Positions 8,545 through 20,504 of a stretch of 64,000 bases of DNA are shown in pieces. The notes under the pieces were generated by a model. That model saw only the letters and a program-made list of their open reading frames with translations, was not told the DNA's origin and did not search any database. Position numbers and translations under genes: made by a program. Each line of letters opens with the position of its first letter. The stretch's first letter is position 1. This DNA comes from Spirosoma telluris (GTDB taxonomy: Bacteria; Bacteroidota; Bacteroidia; Cytophagales; Spirosomataceae), in assembly GCA_003259005.1 (NCBI GenBank), contig QLII01000001.1:7121001-7185000 (forward strand). Reading direction: 5' to 3'.

Positions 8545-11500
8545 ATGAATCGACTGTTTTACGTCCTCTTATTTATTCTTGGCTTTAGCCGTTCTCTGCT
8601 TGCGACAGATAGAACCTGGACGGGCACAACAAGCTCAGACTGGAATACCGCCAGTAACTGGAGCCCTTCGGGCGTGCCTACTACATCAGACTATGTACAC
8701 ATTAACGGTGGGACAGGGAATCCTGTTATTGCATCTGGAACAACAGCGTCTGTAATTAGTATATTCTTGGCAAATAAAACATTGACAATTAATAGTGGAG
8801 GCCGATTAAATATTAGAGGGGATGGTAGCTTTTTTCGATATGTTGACCTTAATGAAAATTCAACATTAATTAATTATGGAACTCTCGCTATGGAGACAGC
8901 TGCTGGTGGGCCCGTTGCGGGGATTTTTGGACCAGGAAATTATTATTCTGTTGTGCAAAACTATGGTATAATCCGTTTAAATTCGTCCAATAGTGTTGCG
9001 CTCGAATTGGGTGGGCCTACTGGACAATCGCCAACGAGTGCTATCATAAATAATTATGCCTGTGGGCAATTTATTATAGTGACAGGAAGTATTAGTGGTA
9101 ATTCAAGTATTAATTCTATTACAAATAGTGGGTTACTACAGGTAGAAGGATACATCAATAGCATAGGCTCATTTACGAATAGTGGTGTTTTGAAATATGG
9201 GTCAAATTATGTTACTATCACTAGTAATACAGGTTCAGCTATTATCAATGATAATCCAGCAAACAATTCCATCTTTACCTATACCGGTACGTTTACCGGG
9301 ACAATAAATGGCATTTATAAAGACGCTTCGGCTACTACATCAGCCGGTACGTTTACTGCACCTAATACATTTGCCCCTTCTGGATTATCTTCTGGCTCTC
9401 AAACACTGTATGCTAAAATAACCCCATCGGGAGGGGGTGTACGTATATCGTGCCATTTACCTACGCAATGGCATCTGCGCCTAATTTTGCAACCAACCCG
9501 ACGACCAAGACGGTGTGTTCGGGCAGTGGTACTACGTTTACGGTTGCGGCCTCCAATGCAAACTCCTATCAGTGGCAGGTCAATACGGGCGGAGGATTTA
9601 CCAATGTCAGTAACTCCAGCCCGTATTCAGGCGTTACAACCACAACTCTAACCATCAGCGACGTAACCGGTCTTGGCGGCTATCAGTATCGCTGCGTAGC
9701 CACTGGCGATGGAGGCACTACCAACTCTACGGCTGCCACTTTAACGGTCTCGATCGGACCCAGTGCTACTATTTCCTATGCTGGAACACCCTTTTGTTCC
9801 AGTAGCCCGGCAGTAAGCGTAACCCGAACCGGAACCGCCGGAGGGACTTATTCCGCTAGTCCCACAGGGTTAAATATCAATTCCAGCACGGGTCAAATCA
9901 CACCTGCCAGCAGTACGACGGGTACCTATACGGTCACCTATACGATTGCAGCCAGTGGAGGATGTACTCAATTTACGACCAACACCAGTGTCACCATTAA
10001 TCCTATACCGAATGCCACCATTTCCTATGCTGGCTCGCCTTTCTGCGTAAGCGGATCAGCCGTAAACGTCACTCGAACCGGAACCGCCGGAGGAACTTAT
10101 TCGGCTAGCCCCAGTGGTTTAAGTATTGATTCCAACACTGGCCAGATTACGCCTGCCAGCAGTACGACGGGTACCTATACGGTCACTTATACGGTTGTGG
10201 CCAGTGGTGGGTGTTCGCAATTCACGACCAATACATCTGTTACCATTAATGCCGGGCCGAGTGCCACAATTGACTATGCTGGTTCGCCCTTCTGTTCGAA
10301 CCTTACGGAGGGAGCTGTCACGCTTACGGGAACAACAGGCGGTATTTATTCGGCTAGTCCAACGGGCCTGAATATCAATGCCAGCACTGGGCAGATTGAT
10401 CCGTCACAAAGTACAGCCCGTACGTATACGGTCACCTATACGATTCCAGCCGGGAATGGTTGTTCACAGTTTACCACCACTACGCCAGTAACGATTTCAA
10501 CAGCCCCTAGTGCTACTATATCATATGCAGGATTGCCTTTTTGCTCGAATGGAGCCAGCGTTGGCGTCACCCGAACCGGCACAAGTGGAGGTACCTATTT
10601 GGCCAGTCCCAGTGGATTGAGCATCAATGCCAGCACGGGCCGAATCACCCCTGCCAGCAGTACCCCTGGTTCGTATACGGTAAGCTACCTGATTGCTGGG
10701 AGCAATGGTTGCCCAGACTACTATGCCACTACTACCGTAACCATTACGGAAGCCCCCAGTGCCACCATTGCCTATGCCGACTCGCCCTTCTGTGCCGATG
10801 GAGCTGTTGCAGGTGTCACCCTGACCGGAACACCGGGAGGAACCTATTCCGCTTCACCGTCCGGCTTACTACTGGATGGAAGTACCGGCCAGATCAATCC
10901 CGTAGGCAGTACGGCCCGTATGTATACGGTCACCTATACGATTCCGGCCAGCAATGGTTGTCCGCAGTTTACCACTACGGCTAGTGCCGTGGTGAGTTCA
11001 TCCCTCACTGTCACGAATCCATCAACCAGCACGGCACTTCAGGGCTCAAGCCTAAACCTGACCTTTAGTGCCACGGGCGGTACCTCGCCCCGTACCTTTA
11101 GTGTCGTGAGTGGTAGTCTGCCTACTGGCCTTACCGTATCGGCGGGGGCGTGTTGTCGGGTATACCAACCCAAATCGGCAGTTTTTCGATCACCGTACAG
11201 GTAACCGATGCCAACGGATGCACAGGGCTGGGGGCGACCTACCGGCTTGAGGTACTCGACTCTGCGCCTACGGTTACGAATCTGGCTGCCAACCCATCCA
11301 GTGTATGTGTAGGCAGTCCGGTAACCTTTACTGCTACCATAGGTCGAGTAACGGGGTCTTATAACTACACGCTTACTAACGGCAGCAGTACGTCAATGGC
11401 CGGTACTAAAACGTCAACGTCTTTTAGTCAGGCTATTACACCGGGCACAACGGGAACCCAAACCTTCAGCCTGATTGTCGCTGACAACGGTCTGACGGGC

Positions 11501-13319
11501 AGTGCATCAACGGACGTGACAATAAACAGTTTTCCGGTGGCTACTCTGGTGAGTAATGGTCCTTTAAGTTGCACCCAGACGAGTGTTACGCTGACGGCTG
11601 GGGGGGCAATAGCTTCGCCTTTAGCGGGCCTGGTCTGTTGAGTCAGGATGCTGCGTTGGGTATTGCTGTAGTGACTGTATCCGGTGTCTATTCGGTCACG
11701 GTGACCAATATGGCCACGGGTTGTTCCAGTACAACCACGACAACGGTATCCAGTAACACCGTTGTTCCTACTGTCAGTATTACGCCCTCCTCTACCACGC
11801 TGACCTGCCAAAGTCCACTAGTGACCCTGACGGCTAATGGAACCGGCGCCCTACGGTGGAATACCACTGAAACTACGTCTACGATTGCTGTATCAATGGC
11901 TAAAACCTATTCTGTGACGCTAACTGACGCTAATGGTTGTACGGCGGTAGCTACTCAGATAATCGATAGTAATACGACTCCTCCCATTGCGTCTATCCTT
12001 ACACCCGCTAGTTCAACCCTGACCTGTACCACCACCAGTATCAGTCTAACTGCCACTGGGGGTGGTACTTATTATTGGGAGGATAACTCAACCAGTGCCG
12101 TACGTACTGTCAGCACGGCGGGGACTTATTCCGTAACGCTTACAGGGGCGAATGGCTGTACGGCAACTATTTCGAGTACGGTTTCAGCCGATCAGAGTGC
12201 GCCCTCACTGAGCATCACTCCCTCCAGTCTGACATTGATCTGTAGCACGCCATCCGTAACCTTGACGGCCAATGGGGTGGGCACGTTGCTTTGGTCTACT
12301 ACCGCCACTAGTTCGCAAATTACGGTTAATATCGCAGGGACTTATTCGGTGACCCTGACCGCTGCCAGTGGTTGCACTGCCACAACTAGTGTGACAATTT
12401 TGTCCGATCAGCAGGCCCCCTCCGTTAGTATTATGGCCAGCAATACCACCTTGACTTGTGCAATCACCAGTGTAACCCTGACGGCTACGGGCGGAGGGAC
12501 TTATCGCTGGGAGGATAATTCAACTAACGCCATCCGTATGGTGAGTGCGTCGGGTACTTACTCGGTTACAGTAACGGGGGCCAACGGTTGTTCGGCGACA
12601 GCTACTACAACAATTAGTAGCAATACGGTGCTGAGCATAGCCGCCGGAGCCTCCCTGCCGATGGCTAATGTGGGGGTAGTGATTAGCCTGACGGCTTCGG
12701 GAGCTACTACCTACCAATGGACAGCCCCCGCTACCGCTTCTTTTACGACGCCTGCTACCAGCTCAGGCGTTTTGGCGAGTCTGAACACGGCTGGCGTGCA
12801 GACCTTTACGGTAGTGGCTACTACAGGGGCTTGCAGCCAGTCGGCACTGGTGAGTGTAACGGCACTGGCTGGTCCCGACCTGTCGCCCCTCATAAGTCTG
12901 CCCGATGCCAACTTTGCCGTTGTCGACAGTAAAGGACTGCTCATTCAGTTGCAGGAAGTCAATGGCTCAGTCGCTAGTGGCAACATCATTATTACCCTGA
13001 CCGTACCAACCGGCTACAGTGTTAGCTTTGATAATACGCTGACCAGCTTTGATGTGTCAGGCGGCAGTAGGGTGATGGTGGCCAACAGCAAATGGCATGT
13101 GAGCAATACGGTGTCCAATCGGCAGTTGAGTCTGACCATAAACGGAGGGGAGTCAGTGGGGCCAACAGCACGCTGAATCTGGGCTTAACAGTCACCCGGA
13201 CCACGGCCACTTCGGGTAGCACCTCGAACATAACGATCAATGTCGTCGATGATGGGGGAGGCAGTTACGATGTCAACCGGCTTAATAACATCTATGCCCG
13301 GATTATTAATGGGCTATAG
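8545..13319 (+). CDS. Large secreted repeat-rich surface protein, broken by four one-base frameshifts
   Basis: Restoring one base at each of four G runs (9433-9437, 11144-11148, 11600-11606, 13158-13161) gives a continuous 1592-aa frame; the repeats continue correctly across each break. The start at 8545 opens a signal peptide (MNRLFYVLLFILGFSRSLLA). Residues 30-300 are a beta-rich passenger-like region beginning RTWTGTTSSDWNTASNWSP. Then an Ig-like domain (about 9540-9750), five tandem 83-residue repeats with exact 249-bp spacing (ATISYAG-PFC to TSVTI), a putative-Ig type domain, four repeats of 72-73 residues each with a conserved Cys (TLTC) and GTYSVTLTGANGC, and a C-terminal beta domain. 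This is the make-up of an adhesin or exported matrix protein. No obvious type IX sorting tail is seen at the C-terminus (NNIYARIINGL). Target unknown. Confidence 0.75.
9771..11015 (+). repeat. Five tandem 249-bp coding repeats
   Basis: The segment starting ATTTCCTATGC recurs at 9771, 10020, 10269, 10518 and 10767, exactly 249 bp (83 codons) apart each time. The units are diverged at DNA level but keep PFC, GGTYSASP and YTVTYTI. They lie inside the surface-protein gene and encode stacked beta-sandwich modules. Confidence 0.85.
11767..12640 (+). repeat. Four tandem 216-219-bp coding repeats
   Basis: A second, unrelated repeat in the same gene begins at about 11767, 11983, 12202 and 12418 (spacings 216, 219, 216). 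Each unit encodes a Cys-containing strand (TLTC, with LIC in one copy), then TLTATGGGTYYWEDNSTSA-like or TANG-like variants and a GTYSVTLT-x-ANGC end. Units 2 and 4 resemble each other more than units 1 and 3, which suggests duplication of a pair. Confidence 0.7.
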
Positions 13320-13388
13320 TAGACCTGATTGTCTGTTGATTGGATTCCTCGTAAACTACATTGTGACAAAGAGCGGCATCACGTTTTG

Positions 13389-13517
13389 ACTAGTGCTTTG
13401 CCAAAATAGATTCTATTGTTCCTCGGGCCGATGCCGCCCCGAGAAACTAAATTGGACAAGTACTAGTTCGTTCAACAGTATCCTGTAAAAAGTAGTCTGC
13501 TACAGGATACTGTTGAA
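13389..13517. repeat. Two adjacent palindromic elements between convergent genes
   Basis: The first (13389 to about 13466) is bounded by ACTAGT on both sides and runs ACTAGTGCTTTGCCAA to AAATTGGACAAGTACTAGT, with a GC-rich centre (CTCGGGCCGATGCCGCCCC). Its two ends closely match the element at 46319-46452. The second is a perfect 17-bp inverted repeat, 13471-13487 and 13501-13517 (TTCAACAGTATCCTGTA). It sits between the 3' ends of the surface-protein gene and the GH31 gene and may terminate both. Confidence 0.65.
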
Positions 13518-13530
13518 TTAGTAGGTGCTA

Positions 13531-15675
13531 TCAACGCGTCATGAATTCCCAAGTCGCACTGCTATAATGGAATGCCGGGTCTTTGGGAGCCGTCCAACTA
13601 CCGGTTAACTGGCCTTTTTTGTCTTTTTTAACGTCCAGACGAGCCCAATTGTACTTCCCACGCTCGTAGTCGAACGTAATGCCGTCGTCGTCATAGAGGT
13701 TCCAGCTGGCTTCTGTGGTGCCATAATAGCGAATCTGTAAGGGGAGCTTTTCGCTTGCTGCTGGTGTGTGGAGCTGGGCAGGAATCATCGGAATAATACC
13801 CCTTCTTTCACAAATACAGGGATGTTTGCCAGCCCCGGTTTGATCTCGATTACCTCGCCTTTGCCCGCTAATTTTCCCGTGTAAAAGTCATACCAGTTGC
13901 CGACAGGTAGCACCACTTTTCGGCTCGTTTCACCTGCAAACAAAGGGGCTATCAGCAGGAAATCACCCACCATGAACTGATCCTTGATGTCCTGTTTTAC
14001 CGCCATCGCGTACGGGTTATCGGTCGAATTTACCTGCGCAGTTGTCGCTTTATCATCGAACGAAAACCCATCGACCAGATTCATGGCCCGAATGGGTGGT
14101 TTACCTTCGAAATGATACTGGGCAAAGGTTGTGTAGAGGTAGGGCAGCAATTGCATTCGTAAGCGCATCACTGCTTTTACGTCCTCGGCTACGTCGGCAA
14201 ATGACCAGGGCTTGGTGCCGTCAGCCCAGGCATTAAGCATCGCCATCGGTGAAAAACAGACCGTTTGCATCCGGCGCAGCCATTCTTCCGACGTCTTGGA
14301 GGTACGCGCTTCGGGTGTCCACAACACCCCGGCAAAACTACTGGTACAGAGCGCCGTAATGAAATCTCGGTGGTCGTAGTAATCGTTGTAAATCACGTAG
14401 GGCATGGCCGGAGAACCCGCGTTGGAACCCCGTACCAGCCCATACGTCCGCTGGTTCATCTCCCGAAACCAGCCATCGGTCATTTTCTGGAATTGTAGCC
14501 CATAAATCTGTCGCATCTGCTCTGCACTAATACCCGACGGAAATTTGGCTATGTCGGGCCATAACCAGTTATCATACCCATCGACTTCATCCACCTTATA
14601 GCCCGACACGCCAATGGACAGGTGCTGTTTCGAGAATAAATCCTTGTACAATTTACGGGTGGGTGCCAGATTGAAATCGGGAACGCGGCCAACCCAAACG
14701 GTATGCGTGCCGGTATAGGGAAGCACATCGGAGAAGATAGGTGAATGCGAAGAGACGTACGGATTTATCCATAAATTGGAGCGAATGTTTTTGGTTGCCA
14801 GTTGCTTCAGGAACTGATCGGGATGGGGAAAACGCGTGCTATCCCAGACAAAGCTATTCGGGTAGGAATGGGACTGCCAGCCAGGTTCCAGCCCGACAAA
14901 ACTCAACGGATACCCTTTCGCTTCAAATTCGGCCACTTCGTTTAAAATCTGTTTGTCGGTAAACAGGGTAGGGGTTCGATGCGTGAAACCAAGCCCCCAC
15001 TTTGGGGTAACGTGCCTCCTCCGCAGTAGAGATTGTATCGCTGTACAACTTCCATGGGTGTACGGCCAGCAAAGACATAGACTTCAGTGCCAGCCGCTGG
15101 AATCACCATGTCTACCGCATCGGAATACGGTTGCGAATTCCAGTCCCGCTGACTGTTTCGATTCATCTCGGGCGGTGTATTCTTGCCTTCTGCCAGCACG
15201 CCCGTACCGGCATAGACTGTAATGTAACGGGCTGAATTGATCAGTACGCCGTAGCCCAGACTGGATACGTAGAAAGGAACAGGCGCATGTGTCCTCCCGT
15301 TGTCTTTGCCATTGTAATGATCCACATGCAACGTCTTGATCGTGCCCCGCTGCTGAACGCTTTTAAAGTTGAGCCCCAGCCCGAACAACTGCTCACCTTT
15401 TTGCAGGGGGAACCGTAACAACGTCTTACCATCTACTTTTTCGTGAATACTTTCCTGTAGCAACGCAGGAAATGATGTTTCGCCCAGTTTTTGAAGGCCA
15501 TCCAACCGGGTTTTACGTCGGCAACCATCAATGGCGTAATGCCATCCGGGCTTCCAACCATCGATTTCCACACGCCGGGGGCTACCTGCTGCCATTGAAA
15601 GGCTGTTTGCTGCCCAAACCCGAACGTTGCGACGAGAAGACTAAGGATCAGAAATAGAAAAGAAGGATGCTTCAT
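13531..15675 (-). CDS. Glycoside hydrolase family 31 (secreted), broken by three one-base frameshifts
   Basis: With one base restored at each of 13799-13802, 15004-15007 and 15488-15492 the gene encodes 715 aa. The start at 15675 opens a signal peptide (PSFLFLILSLLVATFGFG). The GH31 barrel is recognised by SGYKVDEVDGYDNWLWPD, which holds the nucleophile Asp, and by GLVRGSNAGSPAMPYVIYND, which matches the acid/base region. An N-terminal galactose-mutarotase-like domain carries FPLQKGEQLFGLGL, and the C-terminal domain has LYDDDGITFDYE. Family members are alpha-glucosidases, alpha-xylosidases and relatives; the exact specificity cannot be read here. It is divergent from the GntR regulator at 15862 and is likely part of the same glycan locus. 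Confidence 0.85.
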
Positions 15676-15861
15676 TAGTTTATAGAAATAGGTGCCAGGT
15701 GGATGGCTGAATCTGTACCCTATAAATAGAGCCTTCACCCAACTCTACTGATTCCATTTGATCCTGAAAATGAACATGTATATTTACACAGCTTGTCAAC
15801 GGATTGTGGCAATGTATGTCAGAAATACGTAACAGGTTCACACACCGGGTGTTAACAGATT

Positions 15862-16680
15862 ATGGGTCGATTGAACTGGATGGAAAAGAAAGGGGCAACT
15901 GCTCAGCTAGCCACAGGTAAGGCGAAATTTATCGCGCTTAGTGAAAGCATCATTGAAAAAATTAAAACGGGTGAATTACAACCCGGCGACCAGATTCCTT
16001 CTGAAAACGAGCTTATTAAGACCTTTCACATTAGCAACACAACGGCCCGAAAAACACTCCTCGAAATTGAGTCCAAAGGTTGGGCCCGCCGAATAAAAGG
16101 GAAAGGTACCTATGTGCTCAATCGTACCGAAGACCACCACCTGCTTCGTACGCTTGGCTCCATCTACGCCACCCGACGCGGCTTTCATGATAGCCTGATT
16201 GCTGAAGGCTTCACCCCCAAAAATATAGTTCTGGAGAAAACTATTTTGCAGGATGGCATCTCGTCGGAGATTAACGGTCGCCATTTTATTATTGAAGGCC
16301 CTGCCCTGAAGCTCCACCAACTCCGCTATGCCGATGAGTTGCTGATTAAGGATGAGGTCAAATATATTTCCCTGACACTCTGCCCGAAGATCAATAAAAT
16401 ACCCACGGAGGTGTCGTATTTCAAGGTGTATGAAAACGCGTATCACCTGAAAATCAACGAGGTTCAGCAGACGTTGGGCGTGAAAATTCTGGAACCGAAC
16501 ACCACTAATTTTGACCTCAGTAAACCAACCCCCGTCTTTTTGCTAGACAGCGCTGTGATCTGTACGGGCGACAAAGTCGTTGAAATAGAGCAGTCGTATT
16601 ATCACGGTGATAAGTATAAGTTCGCCGTTATTGCCAGCCCCGAATACGATTATCGCCCGCCTAGCCCGATTACTTCGTAA
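15862..16680 (+). CDS. GntR-family transcriptional regulator (HutC/UTRA type)
   Basis: A protein of 272 aa. The N-terminal winged helix-turn-helix is typical of GntR (IIEKIKTGELQPGDQIPSE, NELIKTFHISNTTARKTL, KGKGTYVL). Residues 95-260 fit a UTRA effector-binding domain (FIIEGPALKLHQLRYADELL, KVVEIEQSYYHGDKYKFAV). Such proteins repress sugar-utilisation genes until a sugar or sugar phosphate binds. It is the only plus-strand gene inside the minus-strand glycan locus and shares a 186-bp divergent promoter region with the GH31 gene. Its 3' end overlaps the convergent esterase gene by 11 bp. An alternative start is the ATG at 15880. Confidence 0.88.
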   Translation: MGRLNWMEKKGATAQLATGKAKFIALSESIIEKIKTGELQPGDQIPSENELIKTFHISNTTARKTLLEIESKGWARRIKGKGTYVLNRTEDHHLLRTLGSIYATRRGFHDSLIAEGFTPKNIVLEKTILQDGISSEINGRHFIIEGPALKLHQLRYADELLIKDEVKYISLTLCPKINKIPTEVSYFKVYENAYHLKINEVQQTLGVKILEPNTTNFDLSKPTPVFLLDSAVICTGDKVVEIEQSYYHGDKYKFAVIASPEYDYRPPSPITS

Positions 16681-17380
16681 ACCACTTCAGGAGTTCGTTG
16701 ACAATGATCTCGTGACCCGCTTTGTTCGGATGGTTCACATGCGACATGTAGTTGGTCAACTCACCTCGTTTGGCCACCCGCTTAAACTGTGTATAAGGAT
16801 CAGCCAGACCAACGTGATGTTGCTCGGCCAGTTGATGGATTTGTTGAACGTGTGGTTCCAGTGGATTTTTGGCATCCAGTATATCCAATCGTTGGTCGGG
16901 GGAGGGCGTCAGGAGTACGACCTTTATGTTCCGGGCCAGTGCTGCCTGTATCATCGCCGACCAGGCTTCTTTCACCTTGCCAATGTCCGAAAAGCGGTCA
17001 TTCAAAGCATAGTCGATAAACAGAACATCCGGTTTATGAATGAGTACGTCCTGCTCGAATCGGGTTTGGCCTTTGATGGCGTTCTCCCCGCCAATAGCCG
17101 TCACAATCACATTGATAACGGCGTAAGGATACAGACTTTTTAGTTTTGCCAGCAGCAGATTCGGGTACGATTCAAGCGTATGTACCTCATGATCGTGCCA
17201 GTAGCCTGCGGGTACCGAGTGCCCATGAAACACTAAATTAATGGTTCGGTTTTTCGGCCATTGAACCGTAAGTTCCTGTTTTAGCGTCGATAGATAGGTC
17301 GCAGAATCGGCTTGCTGGGCAACGACGCTGAACGAAAAGCCAAGTAGAAACGCAAGTAGAAAAAGTTTATTCATTATCAT
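16670..17380 (-). CDS. Secreted SGNH/GDSL-family esterase
   Basis: A protein of 236 aa with a signal peptide (LFLLAFLLGFSFSVVAQQ). SGNH blocks are visible: FHGHSVPAGY with the likely nucleophile Ser55, the oxyanion Gly in AIGGENA, the Asn in DYALNDRFS, and HVNHPNKAGH with the catalytic Asp/His region near the C-terminus. Proteins of this kind deacetylate plant polysaccharides or act on acyl esters. It lies in a minus-strand glycan cluster next to a GH106-like rhamnosidase, so rhamnogalacturonan deacetylation is a reasonable guess but not shown. The start could also be the ATG two codons later. Confidence 0.8.
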   Translation of the reverse strand: MIMNKLFLLAFLLGFSFSVVAQQADSATYLSTLKQELTVQWPKNRTINLVFHGHSVPAGYWHDHEVHTLESYPNLLLAKLKSLYPYAVINVIVTAIGGENAIKGQTRFEQDVLIHKPDVLFIDYALNDRFSDIGKVKEAWSAMIQAALARNIKVVLLTPSPDQRLDILDAKNPLEPHVQQIHQLAEQHHVGLADPYTQFKRVAKRGELTNYMSHVNHPNKAGHEIIVNELLKWFTK

Positions 17381-17390
17381 TCAAGGATTG

Positions 17391-17757
17391 ATAGAACCGC
17401 ATCGGCGGACCGACTGATTTTTATGATGGGTATGATAGATTATGAAGCTGTTCATTAAACTTTTATTTTCTAGCTAGAAGTTTCGTGATTTTTTGTCATC
17501 CCGACCTCAGGAGGGATCTCAAGCTCGCCTATTATGAAGCTTGAGATCCCTCCTAAAGTCGGGATGACAAAAAACGATTCAGTTTTAACGAAATTTAGAA
17601 AGTTAAAACAGCTTCTTTGTAAAAGGCCCTCAAAATCAATTGAGTAAGTTCAGAATCTTGATAATTATGTAGCCATAATAAACTTTTACAACTACAAATA
17701 AATCATAATCCATCATACCCATCATAAAAATCAGTCGGTCCGCCGATGCGGTTCTAT
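17391..17757. repeat. Nested palindromic element between esterase and GH106-like gene
   Basis: Positions 17391-17445 and 17703-17757 form a 55-bp inverted repeat with a single mismatch. The arms contain ACCGACTGATTTTTATGATG. Inside it lies a second inverted repeat (17489-17525 with 17538-17574, two mismatches over 37 bp), containing GTCATCCCGAC and AGGAGGGATCTCAAGCT. The right outer arm overlaps the end of the GH106-like gene, whose last residues and stop codon (17731-17755) come from it. Apart from these repeats the 350-base gap holds nothing recognisable. Confidence 0.85.
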
Positions 17758-20488
17758 TTGCAAAGTAGTCTGAATGGTCACCGGCCCCGATAAACCCGAT
17801 TTGATCAACGGCAATTTGTCCCAGGGAACCAGGTTTTTGTTGGCTTTGGTGATGTTGGTTTTGGTGAATTTCTCGCCTGTTATGGCGTCGCCGGTCAGGC
17901 GGTTCGACCAGGTATTGGCGACTTCAATCCGTAGGATATTCGCCCCCGGTTTAACCGCATCGGTAATGTCGAAGCGGTAGGGTGGTGTCCAGACGATGCC
18001 CAGTGGTTTGTTGTTGAGCCAGACTTCGCCGACGGTTGAAAGCGATCCTAAATCAAGATAGATTCGTTGATTTGGCGTAACTGACTTGTAATTAACGGTT
18101 TTCTGATACGTAGCAGTACCGGAGAAATAACGAATGCCGGGTTGGCTGGACTCCGTCCAGGAAATCAATGTTGGAAACGTAACGGATGCCGGTGCGCCCC
18201 AGCCTTTGGGGAAAGTGAGTGTCCAGGGACCATCCAGCGTTAGAATAGGCTTCATTGTTGCTGGATTGTCAAAACCACTATGGCCAACTTTGGAGGCCGA
18301 TAATGCGGGCACCTTGCTGAATACGACAAAAAAGGCTCCATTCGGTGGCAGTGAAATAGGTAAGCTCATTCCGTTAGCTTCCTGTTTAGTACCTAAAATG
18401 GGCGTAATCGCTCCAGAAATAGGGTCCCAGATTTCGGGTGTTTTTCCCTGTTGCCGGAACAGACAGGTTTTTGAAACCCATTGACTGGTAGTATTGCGAA
18501 CGAGGTAAAAATCCAGCTCGTCACGCCGATAGTGAATGTAGTCCAGGGGGTATAGCGTTGATCGGCTTTCTGATTCGCATAGCTGAAATCGGGTGGAATG
18601 TTCAGGGCTGCGAGCGCCGGTAAAGCCGGTTTCTGATCAACCAAATGCGCGCCCTGGGCGGCCAATTTTTTGAGTTTGGCGAGGGCTTCTGCCGGGATTC
18701 GCCCCTCGTTTCCAATGCTCAGGACCTTGTAACGCCCAACACCGGGTAGGACCCATTCGCCATGATCCACGGTCAGGTCACGGAGTAAGACTTCTGTATT
18801 GATCACTTCATAATCATAACCCGGCCCGACCGTAAACCGGGTGTTCTTGGGCGGAATCAGATTCGGTACGTTATCGCCATAATAGTGCAGCACATCGGCC
18901 ACAAAATCAGTCGTTTGCAGGATGTAGGAAATGCGGCCTAGGTAGTCGTTAAAGGGTTTGACTTTGGGCCACCAGGTGTTCCGGTCGTTGTAATGCGTGC
19001 CCGCGAAATAAGCGATTCCGGGATGCCCCATTCCGTTCGGGTTATGCGGAAATCCGTGAATAACCAGCCTGTTCATGCCTTCGCAGAACGCCCGGTCGGC
19101 GAGGGGTTTCAAGTCTGAGGGACCTTCCTGCCAGTCCCAATAGCTGGTAAACGATTCTTCTTCAACAATCCCGCGCTTGTAAATGTGCGATGCAGCCGCA
19201 ATCTCTTTCACCAGATAAATCATGTCGACTAAACTATCCTTGTCGTTCTCCATAAAAAACTCGCGGTTGTACCAATATTCACCGCGCGGCACATCCAGCG
19301 ATCCCAGTGCTTTCAGGGTTTCGACTGGAATGTGGTGCAGGTGCCCTGGACCTCCTGATTCAGAAATAATTTGCAATCCGTAGCTGTTGCAGATTTCTTT
19401 CGCCTTACGGTAATGGTTATTAATCATCAGTTCCGACAGGGTTTTGTCGAAGTCAAACTGGAAATTTTTGGCGATCTCGGGCTGGTATTGTTCCGGGTTA
19501 TAAATGGCGGGTAAGAACTTGTAAAGGTCGTAGCCATGCAGTTTTTTGAAAGCCGCTGGTAGGGTAGGCGTCCAGGTAAATTCTTTGGCTTCGTAGCTGG
19601 CAAGGTATAGGTTTTTGAGCGCACTTTTTCGAAAATCGCCGATACCCGGTTTCAGCCGGTCGATGAAGTACATGACGTGCATGCGCGTAGCCGTCGAATC
19701 AAAATGGTCGATGATGGGTCCCACAGAATTGGGCGTTGGTCGAATCAACTGCTCACCCGAATTGGAGCAGATATAGCGGTAGATGGCCCACTCGCCTGCT
19801 GGTGCTTTCCAGTTTAATGATTCTGTTTTTGCATCGAAGAAGGCCGATATGTTGATGATTTTGGTCGTATCGAGTTTCGACTGCTGACCGGCGGGCAGGG
19901 CAATGACTGCCACCTCCTCATGATAAGCGGGCTTCCCGTCCGAACCGTACACAATGGGTCGTGGTTTGCCCTGTTTGTCAGGTGGGATGGTTGGAAACGG
20001 CAACCGGATTGCAGAGGAATTCGACCCGTTGACTGTTACTTTGGAAAAGTAAAGCGTTTTGGCCGCGTGCTGGGGTTTTACCCAACTACCCCCGCATTCC
20101 AGCTACTGGCCAGATTCAGTCCGACTTCGAGTCCCAGTTTACCCGCTTCCCGAATGGCCATGTGAATCGTTTTTACCGACGCATCGCTCATGAAAGCTGG
20201 ACCTGCCGGAATTAGCTGATTCGGATCGCTGGCGGGTGGTAGCCCAATTTCGAAAATATCGACCCCGCCTAATCCAGCCTTTTTGATGGAGACCAATTCT
20301 TCTTTCAGTCGAACCGTATCGACATAGCCATTCAGCCACCACCAGTACACTTTGGGCCGGGCGTGGATGGGTGGATTGTTGAAGCCTTCTTTTAGGGTTG
20401 TGTAGGTGTTGGGTTGAGGGATCGTGTTATGAAAGGAAACCAAAGCCACAAGCAGCCCAAGCCCGAATAGGCAGGAAATGAGTTTCAT
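17731..20488 (-). CDS. GH106-like alpha-L-rhamnosidase (secreted), broken by two one-base frameshifts
   Basis: One base restored at 18546-18550 and one at 20089-20093 gives 919 aa. A signal peptide (MKLISCLFGLGLLVALVSF) precedes the marker for this family, F-NNPP-ARPKVYWWWLNGYV, then LGGVDIFEIG and LEVGLNLASSWNAGGSWV. Later come EEESFTSYWDWQEGP and a C-terminal beta-sandwich (YLDLGSLSTVGEVWLNNKPL, GIVWTPPYRFDI) of galactose-binding type. Family members remove terminal alpha-L-rhamnose from plant pectins and related glycans. The gene lies in the same minus-strand cluster as the esterase, the 845-aa protein and SusCD. Its final codons lie in a palindromic repeat, so the natural C-terminus may have been replaced. 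Confidence 0.78.
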
Positions 20489-20504
20489 ACTAAGAGAGGT
20501 TTAT

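Noticed and set aside
9771..12640. CRISPR-like array
   Set aside because: Units are hundreds of bases long, diverged, contiguous and in frame within one coding sequence, with no spacers and no cas genes.
16607..17143. Plus-strand frame of about 178 codons opposite the SGNH esterase
   Set aside because: Antisense to a clear esterase gene with catalytic motifs; no signature of its own.
17391..17757. Miniature transposon with clear target duplications
   Set aside because: Inverted arms are present, but I could not identify matching short direct repeats at the outer edges, so a mobile origin is not shown.
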